Source of the DNA: Glaciecola siphonariae
Lineage (GTDB): Bacteria > Pseudomonadota > Gammaproteobacteria > Enterobacterales > Alteromonadaceae
Assembly (NCBI RefSeq): GCF_042652645.1
Contig: NZ_JBHSGU010000005.1
Location: forward strand, 124,001 to 188,000
Direction of reading: 5' to 3'
DNA length: 64,000 nucleotides
In this document: positions 43,506 through 52,093 of the stretch, piece by piece
Numbering within the stretch: position 1 is the stretch's first letter
Layout of the letters: the number at the start of each line of letters is the position of its first letter
The notes under the pieces: model-generated
What the model was told of the DNA's origin: nothing
The model's input: only the letters and a program-made list of their open reading frames with translations
Database searches by the model: none
Position numbers and translations under genes: made by a program

Positions 43506-45026
43506 TTGATGACAAGCGCCAGTTACACCCCTTTGTTTATAAGACTATTATTAATGAGCTTTTGGCTTTTAGCCTTAAGTGCCTGCGGTTCTAGCAGTAG
43601 CGACGATGATGAACCCGGCTACGTAAAACTTTATAACGCCTCGCCTAATTCACCCGATATATTTTTAACCCTCGACGAAGACCTAGACGAAGATTACGAT
43701 GAAGAGTTGGAGCAAACATATTCGGGAGTTGGCTATTCTGAGGCGCTTCGTGATGTCGAGGTACCATCGAGAGACTACTATGTGGAACTGGCCTATCAAG
43801 ATGAAGACAGTAGCCTTAGAACAGACCTAGCACTTATTTTTGAAAGTACACTTTATGTACCGCCTGAAACTATCGTCATGTATGTTCTTAGCGAAGACTT
43901 TCCAAACCCAGTCATCACTGAATTCCAAATACCGGTAATTGATGACGACGACGATACTAACGACGACCTGTTTAACTTACGTTTTTTAAACTTGCACCCC
44001 GATTATGCAAGCCTCGATGTGTATATGTCGAAATCGGATGAAACCTTTAACGAAGCGGTATTGATGGGTACGCACGGCTACTTAGCCTTATCTGACAATA
44101 ACAAACTCGATGAAGACCAGTATACCTTCTACATCACGGAAGCTGGAAGCAGTGAGATTTTGTTTGAATCGGTGGAAGTGTCGTATCCGTTTAGCAATCA
44201 ATATATTTTAGCAATCCGCCCTAACTTCGGTGCTGACAGCACGCCCTTTGTCATTGATAACATTGGGCGTACCTCAAACACTGAATATCAGTCGAGCAAC
44301 GCTCAATCGCAATTTAGGCTCTACAACGGCATTGAAGTTAACGATTTGATGCCTAGCTATCGCGGCAGTATCGAGGTCAGCGCAGCCATGCCCTTGTTTG
44401 CTGATGAAACATTTCAAGTGCTAACGAGCAATCTTGAAGCTGGTGAGTTTACTGATTTCTTTATTACTGAAAATGGTGATTATGAATTTAACGTAAAGTC
44501 TGGTGGTACAAGCGATTACCTTTTACAAAACCAACTTATTAGCTTACCCGCTAATGCCCAGAGGACCTTATTTTATTACACCAGTGAAGAGTCGGTAGAT
44601 GAAGACGGCGATGGTGACATAGACGAAAACGGCGACGGGATAATTGATCAAACCGAGGCCATTATTCAAACCTTAGTGGTAAATAACAGCAACCAAACGC
44701 GCCTGTACGACCACGAAATAAAAATAATTAACTTAGTTGATGATGATGAGTTTAGCGGCGTCACCTTTTATTTTGTGCAAAGCGATGAAAGTATTGAGAC
44801 GGCTAGCAACCGACGCACCGCTGGCTTAGCAACCTTGCAAACTCTTATTCTTAGAAATAATACCTACGAGGTGTATGCAGTTGCCAATATTGATGGAAGA
44901 GAAATTATTTTAAACAGTAAGTTACTCACATTAGATGAGGATAGTCGCGAGCAGTTTTTAATTTTTGAACGTGAGCCAAACTCCGCAACAGGATATGAAA
45001 TGCGCTTTGTGGATCAAACGCCTTAA
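43506..45026 (+). CDS. Lipoprotein with DUF4397-like repeats and a DxDGD acidic segment
   Basis: A 506-residue exported protein. The lipobox LSAC places the lipidated Cys at residue 27, followed by a Ser/Asp linker. Segments such as YVKLYNASPNSPDIFLTL, FNLRFLNLHPDYASLDVYM and SQFRLYNGIEVN look like repeated DUF4397-type beta domains. Near residue 365, DEDGDGDIDENGDGIID is an EF-hand/dockerin-like calcium-binding pattern. Asp and Glu are very frequent and Lys is rare, giving an acidic surface as in halophilic or marine secreted proteins. It probably sits on the outer membrane. No enzymatic motif was seen. Confidence 0.68.
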   Translation: MMTSASYTPLFIRLLLMSFWLLALSACGSSSSDDDEPGYVKLYNASPNSPDIFLTLDEDLDEDYDEELEQTYSGVGYSEALRDVEVPSRDYYVELAYQDEDSSLRTDLALIFESTLYVPPETIVMYVLSEDFPNPVITEFQIPVIDDDDDTNDDLFNLRFLNLHPDYASLDVYMSKSDETFNEAVLMGTHGYLALSDNNKLDEDQYTFYITEAGSSEILFESVEVSYPFSNQYILAIRPNFGADSTPFVIDNIGRTSNTEYQSSNAQSQFRLYNGIEVNDLMPSYRGSIEVSAAMPLFADETFQVLTSNLEAGEFTDFFITENGDYEFNVKSGGTSDYLLQNQLISLPANAQRTLFYYTSEESVDEDGDGDIDENGDGIIDQTEAIIQTLVVNNSNQTRLYDHEIKIINLVDDDEFSGVTFYFVQSDESIETASNRRTAGLATLQTLILRNNTYEVYAVANIDGREIILNSKLLTLDEDSREQFLIFEREPNSATGYEMRFVDQTP

Positions 45027-45076
45027 ATGCAGTTGAGACTCTAATGTCTACGCGGCATTGAACGTGACCAAGGGAG

Positions 45077-45106
45077 GGCTTAGGCTTAGGCTTAGGTTTA
45101 GGCTTG
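45077..45106. repeat. Hexanucleotide tandem repeat (GGCTTA)
   Basis: Three exact GGCTTA units (45077-45094) are followed by GGTTTA and GGCTTG to 45106. They lie between the convergent lipoprotein and yihY genes and are noncoding. Confidence 0.85.
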
Positions 45107-45211
45107 GATGCTGGTGAGAGTGAGGATGTGGGAGAGGGAAAGAGCGAGAGCGACTTGCTTCACGCTACCTTTCCAATCTCAAATCATCCCCGCTTTTTGC
45201 TCAAACGACGT

Positions 45212-46243
45212 TTACTTTGAGCCCTTTGCTAATACTTTCACGTTTTCAGGCGTTGTGTCGTTGAGCGCCTCTATTTGAGCTGCGCTGGGGGTCTTTTCTT
45301 GTTTGGTATTGTCGTTGCTATATTGCTCGTAGCGCTTCATTTCTTCTGCTTGTTCGCGCACGTCTTCAGAGTCTTGCTCTAGATAGCGTTCACAAGTGAT
45401 GGTAATGGCGTAGCTAAACACTGCACCCACAAGCACCACAATCCAGCATAAATACACCCACACAAACAAAATGGGCACAACCGCGAGTGCCCCGTATATC
45501 ACCTGATACGACGGAAAGCTCGACACATAAAAAGCAAAACCCTGTTTAGAGAGTTCAAACAACACCGCCGCCAGTACTGCGCCCCATATGGCATACTTTG
45601 CTCTTACGGGTCGATTAGGCACCACCATGTATAGCAACATAAACGCGCCGATGGCCGCTAAACTAGGAACGGTTTTTAAAAATGCAGTGCCAAAGCCAGG
45701 GGTGTAGTCGTCTGCAAACTCGGCAATTGTGGCAAGGTAGGAGCTTACCGCGATGCTCGACCCTATTAACAAAGGACCAAGAGTGATCACCATCCAATAA
45801 ATGGCAAAGGTGTAAATCATAGGGCGCTGGGCTTTGGTTTTCCAAAGGTGGTTAAGCGTTTTGTCTATATTTGAAATTAACAGCAGGGCCACAACCAGCA
45901 AGGTACCAATGCTCACAGCCCCCATTCCAGAGGCATTGTTCACAAATTCGGTGATATGCGTTTGCACCACATCGCCTGAGGCCGGTACAAAGTTGCTGAA
46001 AATAAAATCTTCAAAATGCCCACGTAGGTCGCTAAAGGCCGGAAAGGCCGACATCACCATGAAAAACACCATGATAACGGGCACTAACGACAACAGGCTC
46101 ACATAGGCCATATGGCCCGAAGATACAGTAATACGCTCAGTTTTTAATTGAGTGAAGAAGGTTTTGATGATGTCGATTACCAATGGCTTACGCGTTTGAT
46201 AATACTGTTTTGCGCCTAACTTTGCGTCTAACAAAAAGCTCAA
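45212..46243 (-). CDS. yihY: YihY/BrkB family inner-membrane protein
   Basis: A 343-residue membrane protein with about six helices. Family segments include RITVSSGHMAYVSLLSLVPVIMVFF, LNHLWKTKAQRP and FLFVWVYLCWIVVLVGAVFSY. Members were once called RNase BN, but that assignment was withdrawn; function is unknown. The C-terminal 70 residues are polar and cytoplasmic. In E. coli yihY lies next to dtd and yiiD. Here those genes are about 3 kb away, with metF/metJ, DUF2959 and pip between. Confidence 0.92.
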   Translation of the reverse strand: MSFLLDAKLGAKQYYQTRKPLVIDIIKTFFTQLKTERITVSSGHMAYVSLLSLVPVIMVFFMVMSAFPAFSDLRGHFEDFIFSNFVPASGDVVQTHITEFVNNASGMGAVSIGTLLVVALLLISNIDKTLNHLWKTKAQRPMIYTFAIYWMVITLGPLLIGSSIAVSSYLATIAEFADDYTPGFGTAFLKTVPSLAAIGAFMLLYMVVPNRPVRAKYAIWGAVLAAVLFELSKQGFAFYVSSFPSYQVIYGALAVVPILFVWVYLCWIVVLVGAVFSYAITITCERYLEQDSEDVREQAEEMKRYEQYSNDNTKQEKTPSAAQIEALNDTTPENVKVLAKGSK

Positions 46244-46344
46244 TGTGCCGGTTCCCTTTGCGAAAGAACCTCTAGTTTACTCGCTATTTGCGCCAGCACC
46301 AAATTCCCTTGATGCTGCGTGCGCATATTCTTGTTAGCTGTCAA

Positions 46345-47232
46345 CTAGCCCTGACGGCGCAAACCTAGCATATGACAAATAGCAAAGCTCAGTTCGCTTC
46401 GATTAAGCGTGTAGAAGTGAAAGTGCTTTACGCCCTCTTTAGCCAGCACTTTTACCATATCCATGGCGATATTTGCGCCCAATAGGTTACGGGTGGCTTG
46501 GTCGTCTTTGTCGAGCCCTTCGTACATTTTATGCAGCCAACCGGGCACATGAACATTAGTAAAACCTGCAAAGCGCTGTAGGGTTTGGTAATTAGTCACC
46601 GGCAGTATGCCCGGAACAATGTCTAAATCGATGCCGGCAGCAGCGGCTCGGTCTCTAAAGCGTAAAAACACGCTAGTATCAAAAAAGAACTGGGTGATGG
46701 CCTCATTTGCGCCGGCTTCGGCCTTGCGCTTTAAGTTGAGCAAATCAAATTGGTCGTTACGCGCCTCTGGGTGCTTTTCAGGATAGGCAGCCACTGAAAT
46801 ATCAAAATCTGCCACCTCTTTTAACAGGCTCACCAAGTCGCTGGCGTACATATCGGTTTTTTCAGTACCTTCTGGTAAGTCGCCGCGTAGGGCAACGATG
46901 CGGCGTATGCCTGAATCCCAGTAGTCTTGCGCAATTTGTTTAAGTTCGTCTTTGCTGGCATCAACGCAGGTTAAATGAGGAGCGGTAGGAATGCCTGTTT
47001 CAGTATGGATTTTTTTAACCACAGCGTGCGTACGGTCTCGCTCGCCGCTATTTGCGCCATAGGTAACCGACATATAGCTTGGGTTTAATGGCGCTAAACG
47101 TTCAACCGACTTCCAAAGCGTGTTTTCCATTTCAGGCGTTTTGGGCGGAAAAAATTCGAACGACACGTCGATGTCTCTGAGTTCAGAAAGCGATTGATTG
47201 AGCGCGTCGATGCCCTGTGCGTAAGATACCAT
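46345..47232 (-). CDS. metF: Methylenetetrahydrofolate reductase
   Basis: A 295-residue TIM-barrel flavoenzyme. DVSFEFFPPKTPEMENTLW opens with the conserved Glu, and SVTYGANSG, RIVALRGDLP and FFFDTSVFLRFRD follow. It makes 5-methyltetrahydrofolate for methionine synthesis. It is divergent from metJ, and the 138-base gap between them holds several MetJ operator boxes directly upstream of the ATG, so it should be repressed by MetJ with S-adenosylmethionine. Confidence 0.96.
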   Translation of the reverse strand: MVSYAQGIDALNQSLSELRDIDVSFEFFPPKTPEMENTLWKSVERLAPLNPSYMSVTYGANSGERDRTHAVVKKIHTETGIPTAPHLTCVDASKDELKQIAQDYWDSGIRRIVALRGDLPEGTEKTDMYASDLVSLLKEVADFDISVAAYPEKHPEARNDQFDLLNLKRKAEAGANEAITQFFFDTSVFLRFRDRAAAAGIDLDIVPGILPVTNYQTLQRFAGFTNVHVPGWLHKMYEGLDKDDQATRNLLGANIAMDMVKVLAKEGVKHFHFYTLNRSELSFAICHMLGLRRQG

Positions 47233-47245
47233 AATAAACCTTTAT

Positions 47246-47305
47246 AGACGTTTAGACGTCTAAACTACGCAAATAGCGTCTAGACGTCAAGCAGTTTACA
47301 CGTCT
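47246..47305. promoter_or_regulatory. MetJ operator array (met boxes) between metF and metJ
   Basis: Compared with the 8-bp met box AGACGTCT, one group has AGACGTTT (47246-47253) and AGACGTCT (47254-47261, exact). A second in-phase group has TAGCGTCT (47274), AGACGTCA (47282), AGCAGTTT (47290) and ACACGTCT (47298). The two groups are offset by four bases from one register. Tandem boxes of this kind bind adjacent MetJ dimers. The array can control both metF and metJ. Confidence 0.88.
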
Positions 47306-47370
47306 AGATTGACCTTTTTATTATTCCAGTTAGACTTTTCATATAATTAAAATAAACAACGGCACACATT

Positions 47371-47679
47371 ATGGCGCAGTGGAACGGAAAATATATACAC
47401 CCTTATGCAGAGCATGGCAAAAAATCAGAGCAGGTAAAAAAGGTGACCGTGTCGATTCCTATCAACGTGCTTAAAGTGCTGACCGACGAGCGCACGCGCC
47501 GTCAGGTGAATAATCTGCGCCATGCTACAAACTCTGAATTATTGTGCGAGGCGTTTTTACACGCCTTTACCGGACAACCTTTACCCGACGACACTGATTT
47601 GAGAAAAGACAATCCAAATCGTATACCGGCACAGGCGCGTCAAATCATGCAAGAAATGGGAACCGAGGCAGAAGAGTAG
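47371..47679 (+). CDS. metJ: Methionine repressor MetJ
   Basis: A 102-residue ribbon-helix-helix repressor. EQVKKVTVSIPINVLKVLTDERTRRQVNNLRHATNSELLCEAFLHAFTG contains the beta-strand that reads the DNA (KVTVSIP) and the SAM-binding helix region. With S-adenosylmethionine it binds met boxes, found here directly upstream. It is divergent from metF and probably represses itself as well. Confidence 0.97.
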   Translation: MAQWNGKYIHPYAEHGKKSEQVKKVTVSIPINVLKVLTDERTRRQVNNLRHATNSELLCEAFLHAFTGQPLPDDTDLRKDNPNRIPAQARQIMQEMGTEAEE

Positions 47680-47714
47680 CCAACACGCCCATTTGCAACG
47701 AGTTGGCCCAAGCC

Positions 47715-48368
47715 CTAGCTTTTAATAGTGGCGATAAAATCGTCAGACTGTTTTATGGCATCGTTCATTTCTTTGATGAGCGCATCCACATCGGTCTTAA
47801 TAGTGCTTAATTCGCCTTGCAATGAACTTATCGCGTTCGCGTTTAGGTTATGCTTTAAATACAGCACATTGTCTTGTAGCGAGGCAAGCACGGGCGCCAT
47901 ACTCGCTTCAACCTTGCGCATCGACCGAATCAAGGCCTCATAATTACGTCGGGTAGTCCTGAGTTTAGATGAGCTATCTCGGCGCAAGTTAGCATTAGTG
48001 ATTTCACCCAGCTCTTCTTCCCATTCTCGAAACAAAGACTCGGCAACCGCTTCTACTTTATTGATTCTATCTGATACTTCTTCGGCGCTTTCTTTGCTGT
48101 CTTCGTATTCGTCTTTAAGCTCTTCATATACATCTTGTAGCTCACCACCATCAAAATTAATCAGCGCGCTAAATTCTTCAAGAGCGTCTGCAAATTCTTC
48201 CTGCGCTTCTTTTTGCGAGTCTTGTGCATCTTCAACGCGGTCAACCAAGATGTCGCGCTTTTCTACGCCAATTTTATCCCACATACTAAAGTACGCATCG
48301 TCTATAGCCGATTGGCAACCCGCCATCAGCACGATTGCGCCTGCTGCTAAAAATATTTTATGAACCAT
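47715..48368 (-). CDS. DUF2959 lipoprotein
   Basis: A 217-residue lipoprotein with lipobox LMAGC (Cys18). The mature part is almost wholly helical and acidic (EDAQDSQKEAQEEFADALEEF and similar), predicted coiled coil, typical of DUF2959. Its function is unknown; it probably sits on the periplasmic face of a membrane. It is convergent with metJ and divergent from the pip gene. Confidence 0.85.
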   Translation of the reverse strand: MVHKIFLAAGAIVLMAGCQSAIDDAYFSMWDKIGVEKRDILVDRVEDAQDSQKEAQEEFADALEEFSALINFDGGELQDVYEELKDEYEDSKESAEEVSDRINKVEAVAESLFREWEEELGEITNANLRRDSSSKLRTTRRNYEALIRSMRKVEASMAPVLASLQDNVLYLKHNLNANAISSLQGELSTIKTDVDALIKEMNDAIKQSDDFIATIKS

Positions 48369-48533
48369 GTTGCATCCTTTACCTGTACGTTAATTCATGC
48401 GATTGTAAGCATCAGCGCTTTACCTGCCTTACAATACCTGTTGAGCCTTTGCCTGCTTGTGTAAGCCTAGGCTTGAGAATGAACGTAAGCATACTACATA
48501 ACAATAAAAAGCATAAGTATACGAGGGGATGAC

Positions 48534-49481
48534 GTGTCTATTCAGTCTTTTAAACTACCCGTTTCCTATGGCCACACCCTCCATGTGGAGGTAGCAGGAA
48601 ATCCAGACGGCATCCCTGTGCTGTATCTTCACGGAGGTCCAGGGGCGGGTATAAATGGTAATTATCAGTGGCCTTTTGACCTTCAGCGTTACATGGTGGT
48701 TGCGTTTGACCAACGCGGTTGCGGTCACTCGCAGCCTTTTGGCTGTTTAGAGCACAACTCCACTGACGACCTAATAGAAGACATCGAAGTGCTGCGCAAG
48801 CATCTTAATATTGATAGCTGGTATGTGTTTGGTGGGTCTTGGGGCTCTACTTTGGCCTTATGCTATGCCATTGCCCATCCGCTGTCAGTACGCACGATGA
48901 TACTGCGCGGCGTGTTTCTTGCCCGCCAGCAAGATTTTGACTGGTTTTTAGAGCCTGGTGGCGGCGCGGCGCAAGTATTTCCAGATGCCTATAGTCGATT
49001 TTACGGGCAAGTAAGCGGTCAACTCAATCGCTCTGCTGAAATCGCCGACGCGTTTTTTGAACAGTTCAGCAGCAGTGACGACAACATCGCACGAGCAGCC
49101 TTGAGTGCTTGGTTTAATTGGGAAGGGGCCATTTCAAAACTCATCCCCGATAAACAACCCTCAAGCGAAATTGCGTCTAATCAGCAGGTTAAGAGTTTAG
49201 CCTTGCTTGAGTGTCATTACTTAAAGCATCACTGTTTTATCAGCGAAAACTACATCCTCAACCACGCCCATATTATTAAACGCATCCCTACTTACATCGT
49301 GCACGGCCGTTATGACATGGTGTGCCAAGTATCGGCAGCTTACCACCTGCATAAAGCCCTATCGCATAGCGCACTGCATATTATTGACAATGCAGGTCAT
49401 AGTGCGTCTGAACCGGCCATCAAGAGTACGCTGAAATCGATTATGGATGAGCTGGCGCTAAACTACAGGGCGCAGGCGTGA
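48534..49481 (+). CDS. pip: Prolyl aminopeptidase (alpha/beta hydrolase)
   Basis: A 315-residue S33-family peptidase. The oxyanion region is LHGGPGAG, the nucleophile elbow is GGSWGSTLAL, the Asp lies in GRYDMVC and the His in NAGHSASE. FDQRGCGHSQPFG is the family signature. It removes N-terminal Pro. It starts at GTG 48534 with GAGGGG upstream, and its stop overlaps the GTG start of dtd by four bases, so the two are coupled. Confidence 0.93.
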   Translation: MSIQSFKLPVSYGHTLHVEVAGNPDGIPVLYLHGGPGAGINGNYQWPFDLQRYMVVAFDQRGCGHSQPFGCLEHNSTDDLIEDIEVLRKHLNIDSWYVFGGSWGSTLALCYAIAHPLSVRTMILRGVFLARQQDFDWFLEPGGGAAQVFPDAYSRFYGQVSGQLNRSAEIADAFFEQFSSSDDNIARAALSAWFNWEGAISKLIPDKQPSSEIASNQQVKSLALLECHYLKHHCFISENYILNHAHIIKRIPTYIVHGRYDMVCQVSAAYHLHKALSHSALHIIDNAGHSASEPAIKSTLKSIMDELALNYRAQA

Positions 49482-49915
49482 TTGGTCTGATTCAGCGGGT
49501 CGCAGGCGCTAGCGTAACGGTAGGCAACAAAACCGTTGGGCAAATCGATAAAGGCATATTGCTGCTGCTCGGTATAGAAAAAGAAGATGGCAGCAACGAA
49601 GTTGAAAAATTAGCGCGTAAAGTCATGAACTACCGTATTTTTGCAGATGAGCAGGGTAAGATGAATTTGAGCCTGCTAGATGTAGGTGCCAAACTCCTAG
49701 TTGTATCGCAATTTACGCTTGTAGCGCAAACTGATAAAGGCAATCGACCTGGATTTTCGTTAGGGGCAAGCCCTGAACACGGTGAGCGCATTTACAATCA
49801 ATTTGTGCAGCATGTGCGCGAGCAGTACGGCCACTGCGAAACGGGTATCTTTGGCGCCGATATGCAAGTTGCCTTAGTTAACGATGGTCCGGTGACTTTT
49901 CAATTCAAGGTATAG
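49478..49915 (+). CDS. dtd: D-aminoacyl-tRNA deacylase
   Basis: A 145-residue Dtd. The N-terminus IGLIQRVAGASVTVGNKTVGQI, the SQFTLVAQTDKGNRPGF motif and the C-terminal NDGPVTFQFKV (Gly-Pro cross-subunit motif) are intact. It removes D-amino acids from tRNA. It starts at GTG 49478 inside the end of pip (GTGA overlap) and precedes yiiD as in E. coli. Confidence 0.96.
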   Translation: MIGLIQRVAGASVTVGNKTVGQIDKGILLLLGIEKEDGSNEVEKLARKVMNYRIFADEQGKMNLSLLDVGAKLLVVSQFTLVAQTDKGNRPGFSLGASPEHGERIYNQFVQHVREQYGHCETGIFGADMQVALVNDGPVTFQFKV

Positions 49916-49977
49916 TGCTGGGCATAACTTTGGTTTATTGTATAAGAGCCAAGCATTTATATGGATGAGCGAAGACC

Positions 49978-50880
49978 TTGTTTACAATAGAAAAACCTAC
50001 GAGCGATCAAGATATTAACGCTTATTTTGCCTTTCGCTGGCTATGGCTGCGCGAGCCTTGGGGCTACCCAAAAGGCTCTGAAAAAGACGAGTACGAGGGC
50101 GTGAGTGAACATCGCATGGTTAAAAACGCCAAAGGCGAGATTGTTGCTTGCGGTCGTGTACATCTTAATACCACCGAAGAGGCACAAATTCGCCATATTG
50201 CAGTGGCAAAAGAATATCGGCGAAAAGGGGTTGGCCAAATAATTTTGTCGGCGCTTGAGCAGGTGGCTCGAGACATAGGCGCAGAAAGAGCAGTCACTAA
50301 CTCACGCGAGTCCTCCATTGAGTTTTTCCATAGCAATGGCTTTGAGATTATTGACGAAGCGCCCAATGAACTCGGTAAACTCAAGCGCAAACAAATGCGC
50401 AAGCAGCTGTTTGATAACAACAAAATGGTGCTTCACCCTCAATGGTGCCGGGAACTGCAGCGCACGTGGCATGACGAAATTCCCATTTCTGAGCACATGG
50501 GCATTAAGCTGTATCAATACACTGAACGCACCATAGAAACCCGTGCCTCTCTAAACAAGAATATTAATTTACACGGCAGCATGTTTGCTGGCAGCATTTA
50601 CTCGCTGGCCACCCTCACAGGCTGGGGCATGATATTTTTACAAATGAAGCAAAAAAAGTTGAAGGGCGAAATAGTGTTGGGCGATGCATCTATTCATTAT
50701 CACAAGCCCATTACCATGAAACCGCGGGCGCTGTGCAATATTGAATCGCTTAATGCTAAATTTGACATGTTAGAGCGAGGAAAAAAATGCCCGGTCTCTT
50801 TGCAAGTCAATATTCTGGATGAACACAAGCAGGTGGCCGAGTTTTCAGGCCAATATTGGGTATTGCCGCCTAAAAGCTAA
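49978..50880 (+). CDS. yiiD: Fused GNAT acetyltransferase / hotdog thioesterase (YiiD/FabY-like)
   Basis: A 300-residue protein. Residues about 1-150 are a GNAT domain (IRHIAVAKEYRRKGVGQIILSALEQ, the acetyl-CoA loop). Residues about 155-300 are the YiiD_C thioesterase-like domain (GSMFAGSIYSLATLTGWGMIF, then GDASIHYHKPI). This fusion and its position after dtd match E. coli yiiD. It starts at TTG 49978: an in-frame stop at 49966-49968 excludes an upstream start, and no ATG lies near. A terminator follows. Confidence 0.9.
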   Translation: MFTIEKPTSDQDINAYFAFRWLWLREPWGYPKGSEKDEYEGVSEHRMVKNAKGEIVACGRVHLNTTEEAQIRHIAVAKEYRRKGVGQIILSALEQVARDIGAERAVTNSRESSIEFFHSNGFEIIDEAPNELGKLKRKQMRKQLFDNNKMVLHPQWCRELQRTWHDEIPISEHMGIKLYQYTERTIETRASLNKNINLHGSMFAGSIYSLATLTGWGMIFLQMKQKKLKGEIVLGDASIHYHKPITMKPRALCNIESLNAKFDMLERGKKCPVSLQVNILDEHKQVAEFSGQYWVLPPKS

Positions 50881-50892
50881 GCCTAAGACAAG

Positions 50893-50920
50893 AAAAAACC
50901 CCGCTTGTGCGGGGTTTTTT
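50893..50920. terminator. Bidirectional Rho-independent terminator between yiiD and rpoH
   Basis: CCCCGC (50899-50904), loop TTGT, GCGGGG (50909-50914) is flanked by six A on the left and six T on the right. It can therefore end both the yiiD transcript and the convergent rpoH transcript. Confidence 0.95.
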
Positions 50921-50961
50921 GTGCATATGTGATTTGGATGCTTTTTATTTAAGTTATCGAT

Positions 50962-51813
50962 TTAGATCATCGCTGCCTGAAGTTTCTTCATGGCGTTCTT
51001 TTCGATTTGACGAACGCGCTCCGCAGATACTTCATATTCGTCTGCAAGGTCTTGCAGCGTCATCTTTTCATCGGCTAACCAGCGCGTCTCAATAATGTGC
51101 TGACTACGCTCATCAAGCGTTTTAATCGCTGCATATAAACGCTTGCTTGCCGCAGCGTCCATATCGTTGTTAATAACGGTGCTCTCTACATCTGCCGACT
51201 TGTCTTCTAAATACTGGGCCGGACTAAATGTGGCTGAGTCGTCATCGTCATTGCCTAAGTCAAAGGCTTGGTCTTGGCTGCTCATACGAGCTTCCATCTG
51301 CAGCACCTCTTTGGTACTTACGCCCAACTCTTCTGCGACTTTTTGCACCTCTGCATGGGTAAACCAGCCCAAACGCTTTTTAGCTTTGCGAAGGTTAAAA
51401 AATAACTTTCGCTGGGCTTTGGTTGTCGCTACTTTAACGATGCGCCAGTTTTTAAGCACAAACTCGTGTATTTCCGCTTTTATCCAGTGAACAGCAAACG
51501 ACACCAAGCGCACGCCCACATGTGGGTCAAAACGTTTAACCGCTTTCATCAAGCCAATGTTGCCTTCTTGAATCAGGTCTGCCTGCGGCAAGCCGTAGCC
51601 AGCGTAAGACTTTGCAATGTGCACAACAAAACGCAAGTGCGACATAACTAGTTTACGTGCAGCTTCTAAATCGCCCTGCTCAAACAAACGCAAGCCCAAA
51701 GATTTCTCTTCTTCGGCCGATAGCATGCTAATGCCGGATACCGCTTGAATATAACTTTCAATGCTTCCGCTTTGGGGTACCGCTAGCGCGAGTGATTGCA
51801 TTTTATCTTTCAT
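50962..51813 (-). CDS. rpoH: Heat-shock sigma factor RpoH (sigma-32)
   Basis: About 283 residues. Region 2 has DLIQEGNIGLMKAVKRFDPHVGVRLVSFAVHWIKAEIHEFVLKN, and region 4 ends with TLQDLADEYEVSAERVRQIEKNAM, the promoter-reading helix-turn-helix. MKDKMQSLAL aligns with the E. coli N-terminus, and GAGGT lies just before this ATG (51813). The ATG at 51828 would add five residues and is less likely. It directs heat-shock transcription. The 265-base leader side (51829-52093) is A+T-rich; thermosensor folding was not assessed. Confidence 0.96.
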   Translation of the reverse strand: MKDKMQSLALAVPQSGSIESYIQAVSGISMLSAEEEKSLGLRLFEQGDLEAARKLVMSHLRFVVHIAKSYAGYGLPQADLIQEGNIGLMKAVKRFDPHVGVRLVSFAVHWIKAEIHEFVLKNWRIVKVATTKAQRKLFFNLRKAKKRLGWFTHAEVQKVAEELGVSTKEVLQMEARMSSQDQAFDLGNDDDDSATFSPAQYLEDKSADVESTVINNDMDAAASKRLYAAIKTLDERSQHIIETRWLADEKMTLQDLADEYEVSAERVRQIEKNAMKKLQAAMI

Positions 51814-52093
51814 CGTTACCTCATTCATTTTGTAACAGCCCTATGACTGTTCAAATGACCGATAGTTCGCCTAAATAATTTCGAGATCAGTCCGATAAAT
51901 ATAAGGATAGATTTCAAAAACTCAAGTGTTTGTTTATATCTTTTATTACTGTATACGCATATATGTAAAAAAGTATGCAAAAAAAGCGCCGATTATCAAT
52001 CGTTCTGTGTTGTATGCGCTCATATAAAAGAGATAAACAAATCGTTAAAACCTCGCTGAGTCAGCCAGGTTACTGGTTACTTTAAGGACAATT

